A DNA stretch of 64,000 nt from Carposina sasakii (GCA_014607495.2 CP053153.1:2914001-2978000); one strand, 5' to 3'. Positions 23,686 through 35,819 are shown, numbered from the stretch's first letter. Translations and numbers: made by a program. Notes: generated from the sequence alone by a model not told the origin.

Positions 23686-24105
23686 TTATTGTCCTTTACA
23701 GGGTGGTAATGACTAAATAAAAAAACTCTTATATCATAGAGGAATAAGATGTAGACATAGAGTGCTAATGTCATACTAACAGTTTCGATGCACCATTAGA
23801 CTTTTCGGTACATTACAATTCCAGTCCTTGACACTTAGATTGCATTACTATACGTTACAATACATTAGTAATGTAGTACATTACTATACATTACACTAAT
23901 AGAATCTAAGTGTCAAGGACTGGAATTATGAGGCACCGAAAAGTCTAATGGTGCATCGAAACTGTTAGTATGACATTAGCACTCTATGTCTACATCTTAT
24001 TCCTCTATGCTTATATTGTCCTTTACAGGTTGGTAATGACTAAATAAAAAACTCTTATATTGTCCTTTACAGAGTGGTAATGGCATAGTAATAAATGCTT
24101 CAATG
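23686..24105 (+). repeat. 44-bp tandem repeat, three units, split by a MITE
   Basis: Units start ATTGTCCTTTACAG(G/A)(G/T)TGGT at about 23688, 24017 and 24060. The first and second are separated by a palindromic element of about 280 bp. The third unit is diverged at its end. Confidence 0.75.
23738..24010. mobile_element. Near-perfect palindromic MITE
   Basis: Arms of about 115 nt, starting CATAGAGGAATAAGATGTAG and returning as its complement, differ at very few positions. The loop region is made of TACATTA-like repeats. CTTATAT flanks both ends, a likely 7-bp duplication from the tandem repeat it entered. Confidence 0.85.
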
Positions 24106-24409
24106 ATGTCTATATCTAAATGATTTTATTTATGACACATCGGGTTACAGTTCTACACATTTTCTTATACTTACTTTCCTTATAGTTAATTGTTGGTATT
24201 AGAGGTGTCATTTCTGTACTTGGAATCGAAATAACCTGACATCTATCTATTTTTCCTTGTCCATGTGAGGTTTAAGAGCACTTTTTAAACATTTTTACAT
24301 TGAAAAGGAACAAAAGTAAAAAAGATCGCATTCGTGCTTCTATTCACTTTTGCCACTTATAGATCTGACAGCTGATGATGTTCATTGAAGAAGAAATCGC
24401 CTAAATCTA

Positions 24410-24632
24410 TACTTACTATATATATTATATATAATATTATAAAGCTGAAGAGTTTGTTTGTTTGTTTGTTTGAACGCGCTAATCTCAGGAACTACTGGTC
24501 TGATTTGAAAAATTCTTTCAGTGTTAGATAGCCCATTTACCAAGGAAGGCTACAGTCTATACAACAACCTGCCCGGCTTCGCACGGGTACAACGCCCCCT
24601 CACGCGGACGAAGTCGTGGGCGGCTGCTATCA
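24410..24632 (+). mobile_element. Non-autonomous Helitron
   Basis: Starts near TCTATACTTACTATATAT and contains the characteristic AAGCTGAAGAGTTTGTTTG and GAACGCGCTAATCTCAGG segments. It ends in the GC-rich ACGCGGACGAAGTCGTGGGC. The final CTAG has decayed. Confidence 0.75.
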
Positions 24633-24634
24633 TA

Positions 24635-24772
24635 ATATACTATAAAACAAAGCTCTGATCTGTCCATATGTATCCTTAAATATGTTATGTGGTTTTTTTT
24701 AAATAAATGAAGTGAATCACGAGGAAGGTTTTTATGTATAGTATCAGCATTGCGCCTTTGCGAAGCCGGCCC
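24635..24772 (+). mobile_element. Helitron fragment
   Basis: Contains ACTATAAAACAAAGCTCTGA and TGAATCACGAGGAAGG, shared with the Helitrons at 11194, 30526 and 35820. Degraded and without a clear 3' end. Confidence 0.55.
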
Positions 24773-24774
24773 CT

Positions 24775-24952
24775 TATTACCTAACTAGCAAAAGCAAAGC
24801 GACAGCGAAAATTGTAAAAAAATCGCTGATTACTTGTCAAATTCGTATTACGTAAAATGAATGTCAAAGGAACTTCGACATTTCCAGGCGAATATTATAC
24901 AATTTTCGCTATCGCTTTGCTTCGGCTTTGCTATTGCAGATTAGGTAATCAG
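24775..24952. mobile_element. MITE with 40-bp terminal repeats
   Basis: Left end TTACCTAACTAGCAAAAGC...GCGAAAATTGTA; the right end is its imperfect complement (TACAATTTTCGC...GATTAGGTAA). Non-coding, about 178 bp. Confidence 0.7.
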
Positions 24953-25294
24953 GGGGCGGGTACCACGATCCGTGGTGCGGGCTGGTGCGCATCCGTCCGT
25001 AATATCACGCACCGTGGGAACCCACCTTTACATGTCTACCTCACTATACCCGAACCTTTATTAGTACAAAGGTCATATAATAGTCATAGTCAGTTCATTG
25101 GTACCCGTACAATGGCAGTACAATTTTGCCGGCAATTACTTACTTGAGCCATAACTACCGACCTACATGATATGAATTGAATGATAAACTGTGCTCTAAC
25201 TACGTAAATACGTAGGAAAAGGTAACGAACGTTATATACGTTACTGCTTTGGCAAATATTAACATGCAACAATATCATCATTTTTTCATCATTT

Positions 25295-25640
25295 ACAGCC
25301 CTGAGAAGTCCACTGTTGGACATAGGCCTCCCCCAACTACCTCCACTCCGACCGGTCGGAAGCCGCTTGCATCCAACCGAGGCTCGCGACATTTGGCAAG
25401 GTCGTCCGCCCACCTCGCTGGTGGACGCACTGGACACCCACGCTGCGCTTGCCGATACGTGGTATCCACTCTAGAACTTTCCGACTCCATCGGCCATCAG
25501 TTCTTCGAGCTATGTACCCTGCCCATTGCCACTTCAGCTTGCTTGACCGTTGAGCTATGTCGGTGATCTTTGTACGTCTGCGGATCTCCTCATTTCTGAT
25601 TCGATCATGCAGAGAGATCCCAAGCATAATTCTCTCCATC
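25295..25640 (-). pseudogene. RTE-like endonuclease-reverse transcriptase, C-terminal remnant
   Basis: The minus-strand frame from 25639 reads LHDRIRNEEIRRRTKITDI, then KWQWAGYIARRTDGRWSRK and WMQAASDRSEWR. This is the C-terminal tail of RTE-type elements. A stop and frameshift precede the terminal GEAYVQQWTSQG-type end near 25300. It is 5'-truncated, with no RT core. Confidence 0.8.
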
Positions 25641-26199
25641 GATGCAACAATATAAATAGTGAGATATAGTGATAGTCTGCAGATCGACGAGCAAAGATGG
25701 CTAAACAGTTTTTTTAGTTATAAATGAAATAAACGCACCACATGCTAGGGGTGCTGATTTAGATCGTATATCACACCTTCTACGTTTTCATTGAAGTCAA
25801 ATAACCTGTGCAATTTGCTCTACAGCAGCAACTATCATTACTTTCATGTACTCTGATGCGAAATAATTCACCATTTAATAGTCGATTATTAAAAGATATA
25901 GCGCCACAAAGAACCTATGATAATGTAACCGCCAATCAACCTTAAATCTTATAATCTAGGTGAAAGCATTGCAATAAAGCCCTATATTCTGATGTGCCAT
26001 CTTATCTTATCCTATCCGTGCATGTTCAGAGTCACTCACTTGATATTTAATAATATGCTTACGATATGATTATACATCTTCTATATGGATGGATATGTCT
26101 ATATAACATGTCGTATCACAAACGGACTAGGTAATTTGAATGGTAAGAGTTTTGAAGGGAGATCTTCTAGCACTTTGTCTACTTAATTAATTAGATTAG

Positions 26200-26337
26200 G
26201 TTCATCATCATCATCAGCCTATTGCAGTCCACTGCTGGACGTAGACCTCCCCCAGGGCACGCCACAAGACTCCAATGGGGGGTATTTGCCCATAGTCACC
26301 ACGCTGGGCAGGCGGGTTGGTGACCCGCTAGATTAGG
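26200..26337 (-). repeat. RTE-like 3' end with (GAT)n tail
   Basis: On the minus strand the sequence ends GGCTGATGATGATGA after the ACGTCCAGCAGTGGACTGC motif. Upstream it includes CAACCCGCCTGCCCAGCGTG, shared with 6170..6200 and 29150. Confidence 0.7.
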
Positions 26338-26339
26338 TT

Positions 26340-26995
26340 ATGTTTTGTTAAAATAATGCACAAATCGAGCGAGCGAAGCGAGCGTGCCACGGAACAATCG
26401 GCGAAGTACTAGAAGGAATTTTTATTTAGTTATTTATTAAGGCAACACAACAGACACAAAATAAAACGATTTCACATGTTCTCAGTCTCTACAGTACAAT
26501 TCTTACACCAACTTAGTGACCTAGGCGTATATGCCCAATTAATGAAGCTGTCGAAACATTAATTTTCTATTTATTATTAAAAATGCCTAGCTGTTTTGTA
26601 ACACGACCCACAGGTATATATACAAACGTAATACAACGTTTTCGACAGGTTTACTAGTTTAGATCATACTCAACTCTTTATGGTGCTAACAAGTTAAAAG
26701 TCCCTTAAATGCCGCTATTGCCGATATTTTTATTATGATGGCACCGTTATCCTAGGAAACCATAGTTTTAGACCCACTACCTATTGTCTGCTATTCTTGT
26801 AAGGAGTATGTCCACGTGGACTATAGAATGTAGGCTCTCCGTACGTCCAACTATAAGTAGGTATGCTTCAAGAAAATTGGTTGAGTAAATATACTGTATA
26901 TAGATGTAATAAACAAACTTACTTTCTCATTTATAATATTAGTTGGGATTGGGATTTGTAGGTGAGGAAGGAATATAAAACAGTATAATTAAATA
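26340..26995. other. Downstream of gene C, nothing recognised
   Basis: No exon or repeat boundary supported. Contains a short GCGAGCGAAGCGAGCG palindrome at about 26367. Confidence 0.4.
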
Positions 26996-26999
26996 AACT

Positions 27000-29900
27000 T
27001 TATTCGATATTTTTCTTGACTTCTTCAATCTTCAACTCTTCATTGGTATCGATACGCCGGCTGCGCTCTCTGCGATGCTGGATGAACAAGAAACTGTAAT
27101 GGAAACAAAGTATCAGTTAGCGGCCTTTGTCACTTGAAAAGACTAAACAAAATTATTTTGTGTTTTATAGAATAACTGATTTAGATCATTTCCCAGAAGT
27201 GCCCTACTATGACTCTACCTACTGAAGGTTCCAATTAAAAACCCACCGCTAAAAACCTTTGAAAGAACTACCGTGGACATGTGTTGGCCATAGAAGATCA
27301 GGGTTGTCTACTTGGTCAGTCACCTGCCTGGTGCGTTTGCTTCTACGAAAGGTCTGCGGTGAACCCTCCAATGTGGGCACCTACTTATTATTTGTGCTTG
27401 ACACTGGGTTCGAAGCTAAAGTGGTCATAAACGCTGTAATGGCGAGTATATCTCGGGGACGCCTTCGTACCACTTTGATGGTGATGAGAATAATAAAAAA
27501 AAATTAAGAAAATAATGAAATAAAAAAACGGCAATGTGACGCGCAATTTCCTTTATGTTAGGCGCGTTAAGCATTATTATATTATTTATGTTAGTTATGT
27601 TATTATAATAATATTATATGTTAGGTGGTTAAACAAATTAAAAGTGCATTTCCGAATAGAAAAACGACTGACGACGGGTGTGTTCAAAATTTAAATTTGT
27701 GCCTGCTTGTAGATATTTCTCTTATCTACATTGTAAGTACATATATGTAACCCTGTTAACAATTTTATTACACTAAGGGCCGAAACACATAACCGCGTTG
27801 CCGGAAAATCGGCAGCTTGCGTTGCGGCGCCGCGAAAAACAGCGTTTTACTGTTGTGATTTTGAGTGTGGATAGACGTCTCTCTGCCTTTGTAAAGTTAA
27901 TTGTTTGATGATTGATTCTCATAAATATTTCACAAATGTTGGAAAAGCATCTTGTTTTATAAATTTGTCTGTATAAGTTTCGTCACTAGAACCCCACAAA
28001 CAAGCGTTCTTCAATCAAAGATATTAATATATCGACAATAACGTCAGACATTTTGATTTTAAAACTGCTTCCGGGTTGGCGCGTGTTGTTTGCAAGAGTA
28101 ATCTCTTTGAATTGAACATCAAAATGAAATATCTTACATATACATCTCTCGTTAAAGAATAAGTATATTCTTTGATATACATTAAGGCCATCGGGTTTCC
28201 AATATTTTCTTTAAATTAAGAGGTTTTTTTATTTAGTGAATCATTGTCACCAAGTATGGCGTCACAACGCTGGAATTCGCGTCACGTTGCGGCGTCGCAA
28301 CGCGGTTTTGTGTTTCGGCCCTAAGGGCTGATTTTTCCAAACGTCAGATAGCCTATTAGAAGAATAAAGTTGATCCTGTCTTTCTCAAAAAATTGATCAT
28401 AGAGACAGCATCAACTTTATTCTTTAGCTTATGCAAAAATCGACCATAAATAGAAAAGCTCTCTTATTAATAAACTTAACCACGATATAGAAAAATTAAG
28501 GAACGCTTACACTAATATAGCAATAGGCGGCAGCGTCATTAAGGCGCTGACCAGGAACACAGCTCCGGTGAAGTTGGAGACTGTACACCGATATATTGCC
28601 GAGTAGGTCGGGTCAAACATCAGGGCGGCCAGGGTCTCCACTAGGCTGAACAGAGAGTTTATTTTACCTGAAAGAAAAAGGTCGCATGGAAAAAACAATA
28701 GAAAAATCATTCTTATTCCTTATTGTACACGTTGTACACAAATAAAAACAACATAAGTAATCTCAGTATGCACGAGAAATGTACAATGGCGTGCTTACCT
28801 CTTCCAGCAAACCTAGCAAAAGTGACGAAAACAAATACAAAGTAAGAGGGTAAGAATCATCATCTCTGCTTGCCTGACGGCAGCCCTCCTCTGGTAAGCT
28901 AAGCGACATTTTTAAAATATTAAAATCTGTACATTTATGAAGTACATTCAATGGTAGGTAGATACAGGCCCGTGGCTGGGATCGAACCCACGTTCCGACT
29001 GAAAAACGCACTTTAGCATTTGGGCTATCACCGCAGTAAAATCATCATCAATATAATAGGTAGGTTATATAATGTAAAACTTTCAGGGATTCCCGGAGGT
29101 AGCGGCTCCCGTGTTTACAACATAGTCCAAAAATTATACTGCGACGTCACCAATCCGCCTGCCCAGCGTAGTAAGCGAAATGTTACGATTTACTCACTAT
29201 AGAACTACAAGCCTTGAGATTCGAAATCCCATGTTTATGTTTCAAGATTGCTTAAACATTCCCGAGCTATTTAGAAATTTCACTGTAGTATATTGCATTC
29301 TCAATTATAGTGAGCTATATTTATAGAAATTTAACATACTCCTTTTGTTACACCCTGTTTTAACCAACTCGTCACATCGATATGATCGAGCACAATATAA
29401 ATCTAGTCAAACCACGTCAAAAAATTCCACGGACAGATATTCAATCAAATTCTAATTATGGCCTTTAATTTCCGTTTGACAAGTCTCGAGCTGTAATTTT
29501 GTGCCGTTTGCGATATTTGAAATGGGCAATAGTTTATATTACAGTCGAAAATTTAATACTGCTCGACTCTATTTGAAAATAAATTGTGAAAATTATTGTG
29601 AATAACAGAGAAGCCATCAATTAAAATTAGGTTTAGAAATAGTTTATAATAACCTTATTTATTTAAAAAAAAATTAAAACCTTTCCATTTCTATGCCCAG
29701 TATCACTAAGATAAATCTAATGACATCTCTCAAGCTAAATGCGAACAGCAGTTTCGGCTTTAGAGCTCGGCAAAGAAATATGCATGCATACCTACAAACA
29801 TACACTCGAACATGCCCTCCTTCTTGTGCATATGCTGATGGGCATAGTTTGACCCCACCTTTATGTTGGGGAGTACTAACATGGAGCGATTGGAATGTAG

Positions 29901-32900
29901 GCACTGGCCCAGTGCGGGTTGGTGGGTTTTGGCCAGACTCTCGTTCGATACAGGACCGCCGCGTGCAGGTGGTGATGGCAAATTAGAGAAAATTGTGAAT
30001 AACCCTCCCAAGAAAAAAGGTGAGATACAGGACCGCCGCGTGCAGGTGGGGATGGCAAATTAGAAAAATGTGGATAATCCTCCCAAGAAAAAAGGCGAGA
30101 ACAAAGTCGAGAGCATTGGTTATAGATAGTTAATATATGATTACTGAATATTCATATTTACCCATTTCTTCGTTTGGAACAAGTTTAGATGCCATAGAAC
30201 GTAATGCTGTGAATGTTGTAGCGTTCAGAATCTCCACTACGGGAACTGAAAATGTAACAAATTTTCTCATAAAATACAAATGTATTTTATATTGCAAATA
30301 AATTAGCATATTTACAATTAAAATTAAAGACTAAGAGGATTTAAGACATTCGGACAGGCCAATATAGGTCACCATTTAATTCAGTAAGATTGGAAGGAAA
30401 GAGAAAATAATATACATACACATTTATAGGTAGCTGTTTTATTTGTATAGCTTAGATGCTGGTTTTTACTTTAATGTTACTACTGAATACCTAAGTAGTT
30501 TACAACTACATATTCTTATTTATTACTAGCGGCCGCCTACGGCATGGGAGGCCGGGGCGGGTCTCTAGATATACATATAAACTGTTAAACCACTCTATCT
30601 ATTTGAAAAAACCGCATCAAAATCCGTTGCATAATTTTAGAGATCTTAACAACTTTTAGAGATCTTTTAAAGATCTTAACATTCATAGGGACAGACAGAC
30701 AGCGAGAAAAGACTTTGTTTTATGATATGTAGTTATGTAGTCATACAAAATATCGAATCATATTACATACCCATAAACATTTGGAAGTCAGTCTGCACGA
30801 AGGCGATGAAGATGGATCCCGCCAGCTTGCTGACGATGGAGATGAGTGCCAACACCGTATCGTGGAAGTGCAAGCGCTTGCTAAATACGCTGATTGAGAA
30901 AAGGGCTCCTGAAATTATATAGAACAATTTCTGTAAACGAAATATAAATTTTCTTTCTATACCTTATGCACATAATTATGTTCTCAATAAGGGATAACCA
31001 AAACTCCAGGGTCATGAAGAATATCCCACATATAACAACGCGGGGCCAGATGTAATTATCAAAAACAAGTTGCAATTCATATTTTCTAGTGAAGCCTATG
31101 TTAATATTTCTTGTGAACTCTAACTTCGGTCATGTCGGCCAATCTTAACGGGAATTAACCAACTACACAGAAGATATGAAGTGTGTGCGCAAAATACAGG
31201 TGCACTCTCTATTTCCTCACTCTTATAGTCAGATGGGACGGAAAGCCGACACGACCGGAGAGAGATCTGGCGCCAGACCAACGGTTTTACGTACTTTCCG
31301 TGGCTCGAGCTAAGTGACAATTTTACAACTTTAAAATCCGAACGAGAAATAAATTCCGTTGCAGGTGACTGGGATCGAACCTACGCCCTCCTCATTGAAG
31401 GCTTAACCATTAAGCTATCACCGTTTAGTCGATAATAAAAAACTGTACATAGTTATTTAAATCTAGTTACGAAACGTATGGGATAAATTCCTCACCTATA
31501 GAATGGATAATAATACCAAAGGTCGAATAGATACTATATTTCAAAGCATCCCATCCAAGGCGATACCTCGTGAACATATATGTGACTGCTCTTTCTCCTG
31601 TAACATATGTAAATCATTTATGTAATGTGATGTCTTCGTCAGTCTATTGCAGTCCATTGCTGGACGTAGGCCTACCCCAGAGCTCGCCATAAGGCTCGAT
31701 CTCCCGTTTTTGCCATCTAGTCACTACTAGCCGCCCTTTTTAAGTCATCGGTCCATCTGGGCGTCCAACTCTACACTTGGCGAGAACCCACTTACTACAC
31801 TGCCCGTCGCCTTAACGACAAATGTGACCAACCCACTGCCACTTTAGTCTGCTACATTTTGAGACCATGTCTTTCCCTTTGGTCTTCTGCCAGATAATGT
31901 AATGTAATATTCTTATATTATACTTATTTTCTTATCAGTTTCTTTTACTTCTTTTCAGTTACTTTTCACTTACCATGGTTGGGTCCGTAAATTATTCCTA
32001 CCACAAATAGCGTCAAAATTATTTTAATTCTGAATCTTCCTTCTCTTTTCTTGAAAGCTACTATCAATGTATCTTTTACCATGGTTATTGAATCCATTAT
32101 GGTTATAGGCTGCGGCTGAATAAAAATTTGACATACATTTTAATAGACATAAAATAAAAAATAGAATTGTTATATACAGGGTGAGTTTTGGTCGTCAACG
32201 TTCCCGAAAACTACGGAATCTCCTTATCATCATGATTATTTTTCTGATTATACCTGGGAAGTGTTTGGTTCCAATATTACGATCCAAAGTTGAGTAAATA
32301 GACTGCGTTTTTCTGCATCAATGCACATAGACGCGCGTAGCAAGATTTTTTCACGAGAAATAATTAATATCTGCCCATGAAAAAACTAGCATAAACACTG
32401 GACACCATAAATTTTGCTCGTACACTATAAATAGTTTCCCAGAATTTTTTTTGGCATCAACTTACTTTATTTGATGTATAGAGTACGTACCCTTTGTTAA
32501 GGGTGGCGACAAAAAAACACCCTGTATATATATTGGGCGCTTTTCCTCTAGATGATACGGCCACGATTTCATCACATATTTTTTGGAAGCATACGTTTTT
32601 CTATCTAAGACGACCACGACGCGGCCCCCATACTAGATGAAGAAATGTCGTGTCGTCAAGTGGAAAAACGCCCATTAGATCAGAATCTGTAATTACCTTC
32701 ACATCTTTATCAATATTCGGCTTCGTAATTTTCTCCAAATAAAAACATCCATAAACAAAACTCATTAAATTGATAATACCCGAAATACTGAATACTCCGT
32801 AATATCCCAACCAATTGAGTAGAACACCACTCAATGCTGTTCCTATTGGAATTCCAGCTGTCATACAGAAATTCGCCATACCAACTCTATATGTTCGAGT

Positions 32901-33488
32901 TTCTTCATTTGTTATATCGCTTATATAACTAAATACTCCTAAATACATCATGACAAAGCCTCCCGTCATAGCCGGGAAGAAAGCTTCGAAAAACATGGTC
33001 ACTTCTATTGGAATTTCGAAAAACCATATCGTGCTGATGATATTGCAGCTGCAGGTTAAGAATTCACCGAGTAATGGTAGGAGAACACAATACTTTCTGT
33101 TCCCGGTTCTGTCGCTCCAGGCACCCATGTAGATCACCAGTATGGTGGGCACTCCGGTCTGTATAGCACTCTTCCATGTTTCAATTCCCGCTATCACTTT
33201 CTGTGTTTCCCCTTCATAATAAGTGAGATTGCCATTTTTATTCATCAAAGAATTACATATCCCGTCGCCAAATTGTAACTTGACCCGGCATGCTTTATCC
33301 AAGTTAAGATTGTTCACGGCAAGTCTCGATAGGACAGACGCTATCACAAGTCCCGCAAATATTGGTTCTACGGTCACATTTTCTTTAATACTGCGTAACT
33401 TTTGTCTGAAGGTTTTCTTTTCTTTCTTGATATTCTCTTTCAGTGGTAAATCTTCATTTTCCTCAACTTTATCTGTAACACTTGACAT
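27000..33488 (-). CDS. Gene C: SLC46-like MFS transporter, complete, 7 exons
   Basis: Exons: 32697..33488, 31974..32115, 31496..31597, 30771..30908, 30162..30245, 28511..28667 and 27000..27093. The joined CDS is 1509 nt, giving 502 aa, with no internal stop. I chose the start MSSVTDKVEE at 33488; an in-frame ATG seven codons upstream (MYESVVK) also exists, but the paralogues begin at the position of the downstream one. The D-R-x-G loop reads GAWSDRTGNRK and the external loop NLDKACRVKLQF. Exon 2 (VKDTLIVAFKKREGRFRIK, ending GPNHG) has the shared GP-x-x-G end. Exon 3 gives YMFTRYRLGWDALKYSIY. The C-terminal tail (FLFIQHRRERSRRIDTNEEL) is shorter than in B and D. The stop codon overlaps an AATAAA, so the 3' UTR could be very short. 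A related membrane carrier of unknown substrate. Introns carry an SINE, an RTE fragment and a Helitron fragment. Confidence 0.9.
27777..28321. mobile_element. PIF/Harbinger-type non-autonomous transposon
   Basis: 545-bp element with terminal repeats GGGCCGAAACACA(T/A)AACCGCG on both ends and TAA duplicated at both borders (27774..27776 and 28322..28324). The GGGCC start and TWA duplication are diagnostic for PIF/Harbinger. No transposase. In intron 6 of gene C. Confidence 0.88.
28325..28445. mobile_element. Short foldback MITE abutting the Harbinger element
   Basis: Ends GGGCTGATTTTT and AAAAATCGACC; the internal palindrome is AGAATAAAGTTGATCCTGTC / GACAGCATCAACTTTATTCT. A relative lies at 46660..46765. 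It begins directly after the TAA duplication of the neighbouring element. Confidence 0.7.
28900..29040 (-). mobile_element. tRNA-derived SINE, head region
   Basis: On the minus strand it reads GGTGATAGCCCAAATGCTAA (A box) and then GTGGGTTCGATCCCAGCCAC (B box in a T arm), a tRNA-like head like that at 31365..31430. It lies in intron 5 of gene C. Confidence 0.7.
29083..29192 (+). repeat. RTE-like fragment
   Basis: Matches 6105..6205 (GGAGGTAGCGGCTCCCGTGT, then ACCAATCCGCCTGCCCAGCG). Remnant in intron 5 of gene C. Confidence 0.55.
29947..30100 (+). repeat. 77-bp tandem duplication
   Basis: Two units starting GATACAGGACCGCCGCGTGC at 29947 and 30024, each ending CCCAAGAAAAAAGG(T/C)GA. They differ by about 9 substitutions and indels. 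In intron 5 of gene C, about 60 bp from exon 5. Confidence 0.85.
30526..30735 (-). mobile_element. Non-autonomous Helitron
   Basis: The minus-strand 3' end GGCGGCCGCTAG is followed by T. The body shares ATTTTGATGCGGTTTTTTC and TCTGTCTGTCCCTATGAATG with 11194..11398. It contains a short internal duplication of AGAGATCTTAA. In intron 4 of gene C. Confidence 0.7.
31128..31430 (-). mobile_element. tRNA-derived SINE, nearly full length
   Basis: The minus-strand head (31430 to about 31365) has a tRNA-like A box (GGTGATAGCTTAATGGTTAA) and B box (AGGTTCGATCCCAG). The body then passes through the segment shared with 18182, 51139 and 52390 (GTGTCGGCTTTCCGTCCCAT). Lies in intron 3 of gene C. Confidence 0.75.
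31640..31905 (-). repeat. RTE-like 3' fragment
   Basis: Same stretch as 4118..4420, including GGCCTACGTCCAGCAATGGA on the minus strand. Degraded, in intron 2 of gene C close to exon 2. Confidence 0.65.
32175..32526 (-). mobile_element. MITE family 'CAGG', copy
   Basis: Ends ACAGGGTGAGTTTTGGTCG and GACAAAAAAACACCCTGT, in inverted orientation relative to 18842 and 22645, flanked by TATA-rich sequence. Intact terminal repeats. In intron 1 of gene C. Confidence 0.8.
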
Positions 33489-33509
33489 TTTAACTACACT
33501 TTCATACAC

Positions 33510-34930
33510 AGCTGTTATTTTATAACAACTAAAAATATTTCACAATATATTTTAATTTAAATTATACATTAGGCTCAGATTAAATAATTGAATATGTAAG
33601 ACACGACGTATGTTACTAAAGTATATTACGAAGATTTAATATTGCTATCAGTATCTAGACATGCGGTAGCGTATCGAGCCAAAGTTCCAGCTAGCAGAAC
33701 TGGCGAACGGCACCGTGTGTAATTTTACACGGACCATTTGGAGCCACTTTTGACACCCTCATAATTCAAAAACTGTTTCACGTAAACTTATATTATAGCC
33801 TTCGTAAGCTCTAAAACTGTCACCTGTCGGTTATTATTTTATTATCTCGCAAATTTCTCTCTTCCATGACTATACTTAATAATAATTCGAATAAAGGAAT
33901 CAGCCAAATCACACCTCAGGCTACAATATATTATCAAAAGTTATAAGAAATTATATTTGATGCTGTTATAAATAAATTTCAGGACTGACCATTGAACTTG
34001 GCATCCATTTAGATATCACTTCTTTTGTCGTTGAAACTTGGCTCTCATTTCACATTAATGTTTTTAATGAGATTGTATTTATTTTGTGATGCAGATACAC
34101 CAAGTAGGAGTATATACATTCTGATTGCAATACAAATGCCCTTATTATCAATTATGATGGTATTTGGAAAGTCTTATCGTCAGCCATGCCATAATCATAA
34201 GTCTCTAATATTTTATTTATGAAAAGGGTATGTAGGCATTTCTCCATCATATTATTTGATAACAAACAGCTAAAAATTGTCGAAGGTTCTTAGAATGTAA
34301 CATTCGGAAAGAGTTCCATTCTACGGTAGCAGAATGAAAATGACCTATGTAAGGTAAGTTTCAACCATACAACTATTGTAGTTGCAATATTTAGCTGCAC
34401 GCGGGGCCATAGGTACTCGTAGAATGACTTATGACACCGCGTGCAGCGAGATGTTGCGACTTTTAGGACTAAGGCGAAAAAACTGGCATACAATATTGAT
34501 TGCCACAAAAATGTTTTATACCTAGCCGTTGATGAAATAGTTGATTATTATTTATTGACGTTGAGGGGTATAAAATATTGTGAAATTAATCATTTGCACC
34601 CATTGCAATAAGTTGTACCCATATATTTTTGCGTCAAATTGGCCTTCGGGGCCATCGTTATATAGGTTATATTTCGATTGGTAGCAGTTACAATGGAATT
34701 ACTCTCGTAAGTTGAGTAGATAACTACAATAAAAGGGAATAGGCAAAACCCTGCGGAATCTGCCTTATAAAGGCTGTAACAAAAAGGAATTGTTGAGCGA
34801 TAAACATAAAAAATAAAATAAAAAAGCATATAACTGTCGAATTGAGAAACCTCCTTCTTTTTTCGAATCGGTTAAAAAACTATAAATTACTCTACGAAAT
34901 CTAGAACATGGTTATATATGATTTTGATTT
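33510..34930. other. Upstream region of gene C
   Basis: Holds the presumed gene C promoter. The only structure seen is an 11-bp inverted repeat (GCTGCACGCGG at 34393 / CCGCGTGCAGC at 34436) within a slightly longer, imperfect foldback at 34375..34470. Confidence 0.4.
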
Positions 34931-34937
34931 ATATGTA

Positions 34938-35043
34938 GTAGGTTATTTTCATAGCTAGCCATGGTAATTTGGTAACAAACACTGCGATACAAGAATATTA
35001 TATATATAACAAATTACTATGGCTAGCTATGAAAATAGCCTAT
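34938..35043. mobile_element. Short palindromic MITE
   Basis: 33-bp inverted ends (TAGGTTATTTTCATAGCTAG / CTAGCTATGAAAATAGCCTA), about 106 bp in all, non-coding. Confidence 0.8.
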
Positions 35044-35504
35044 AAATTAATGTCCAAATCACAATTGTTTAGTAAAAATCTTAAATAGGGTTTATTATTT
35101 ACTACGGAACTCTAAAAAAGCGAGCAAAACCAGAGACAAAATGCACGTAGGAACAGAATTGTTTGAATGTACTATTTAATTTTTTATCGGCTTACTAGAT
35201 AACGTCCAGTCAAACATTACGCTCATTAAAGATACTTTTGTTTTGAAACCACTTAGAGAGCATTCATACACGAACATACACTTGACTGTGTATTTCATGC
35301 GAATGGGTTTCTTCCACAACTCTGTCATATTCACACACTACACAACATATTAACCTAGTCCCACATTAAGATCCATAAGATCCATAATGTCATATTGGTG
35401 TATTATATATTTTAAAATTATTAATAAATATTATATATTTATTTATTTATAACCTAGAGTAAATATCTTCTTTTTCTATCTATAGTAAGCTTAGTTTTAA
35501 GGGG

Positions 35505-35780
35505 TGTCTTAGGACCCAAGGCCTACCTCACCTGCTCATGTTGCGCCCTGCTACTTACGGACGAGGCTCTCACGCGGATAGCTTATACATACCTTTTTAG
35601 AATGCTACGGAAATATTTCCCATTGGATTCATCACCGGTAGCTAGATTGATGTATTTGTGCCCGAAAACCGGCGGCAGCTCAGCCCCTACCACGTGGGAC
35701 CTAATAGGCTAACTGGTGAAAAGGGGGTTGCATACTTCTGCTCAACCTCTGTGGGGGATAATGGGCGGGACTACATGTAA
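35505..35780 (+). repeat. Unclassified interspersed repeat, uninterrupted copy
   Basis: The intact version of the repeat split at 18095..18760 (GACGAGGCTCTCACGCGGAT, ACCACGTGGGACCTAATAGG). It shows the pre-insertion state of that locus's family. Confidence 0.65.
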
Positions 35781-35819
35781 TGTATCTATATAATCTTAAC
35801 ACTTATATATAGCCTACTA

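Noticed and set aside
23686..24105. CRISPR-like spaced repeats
   Set aside because: Eukaryotic context, only three units, and the spacing comes from a MITE insertion.
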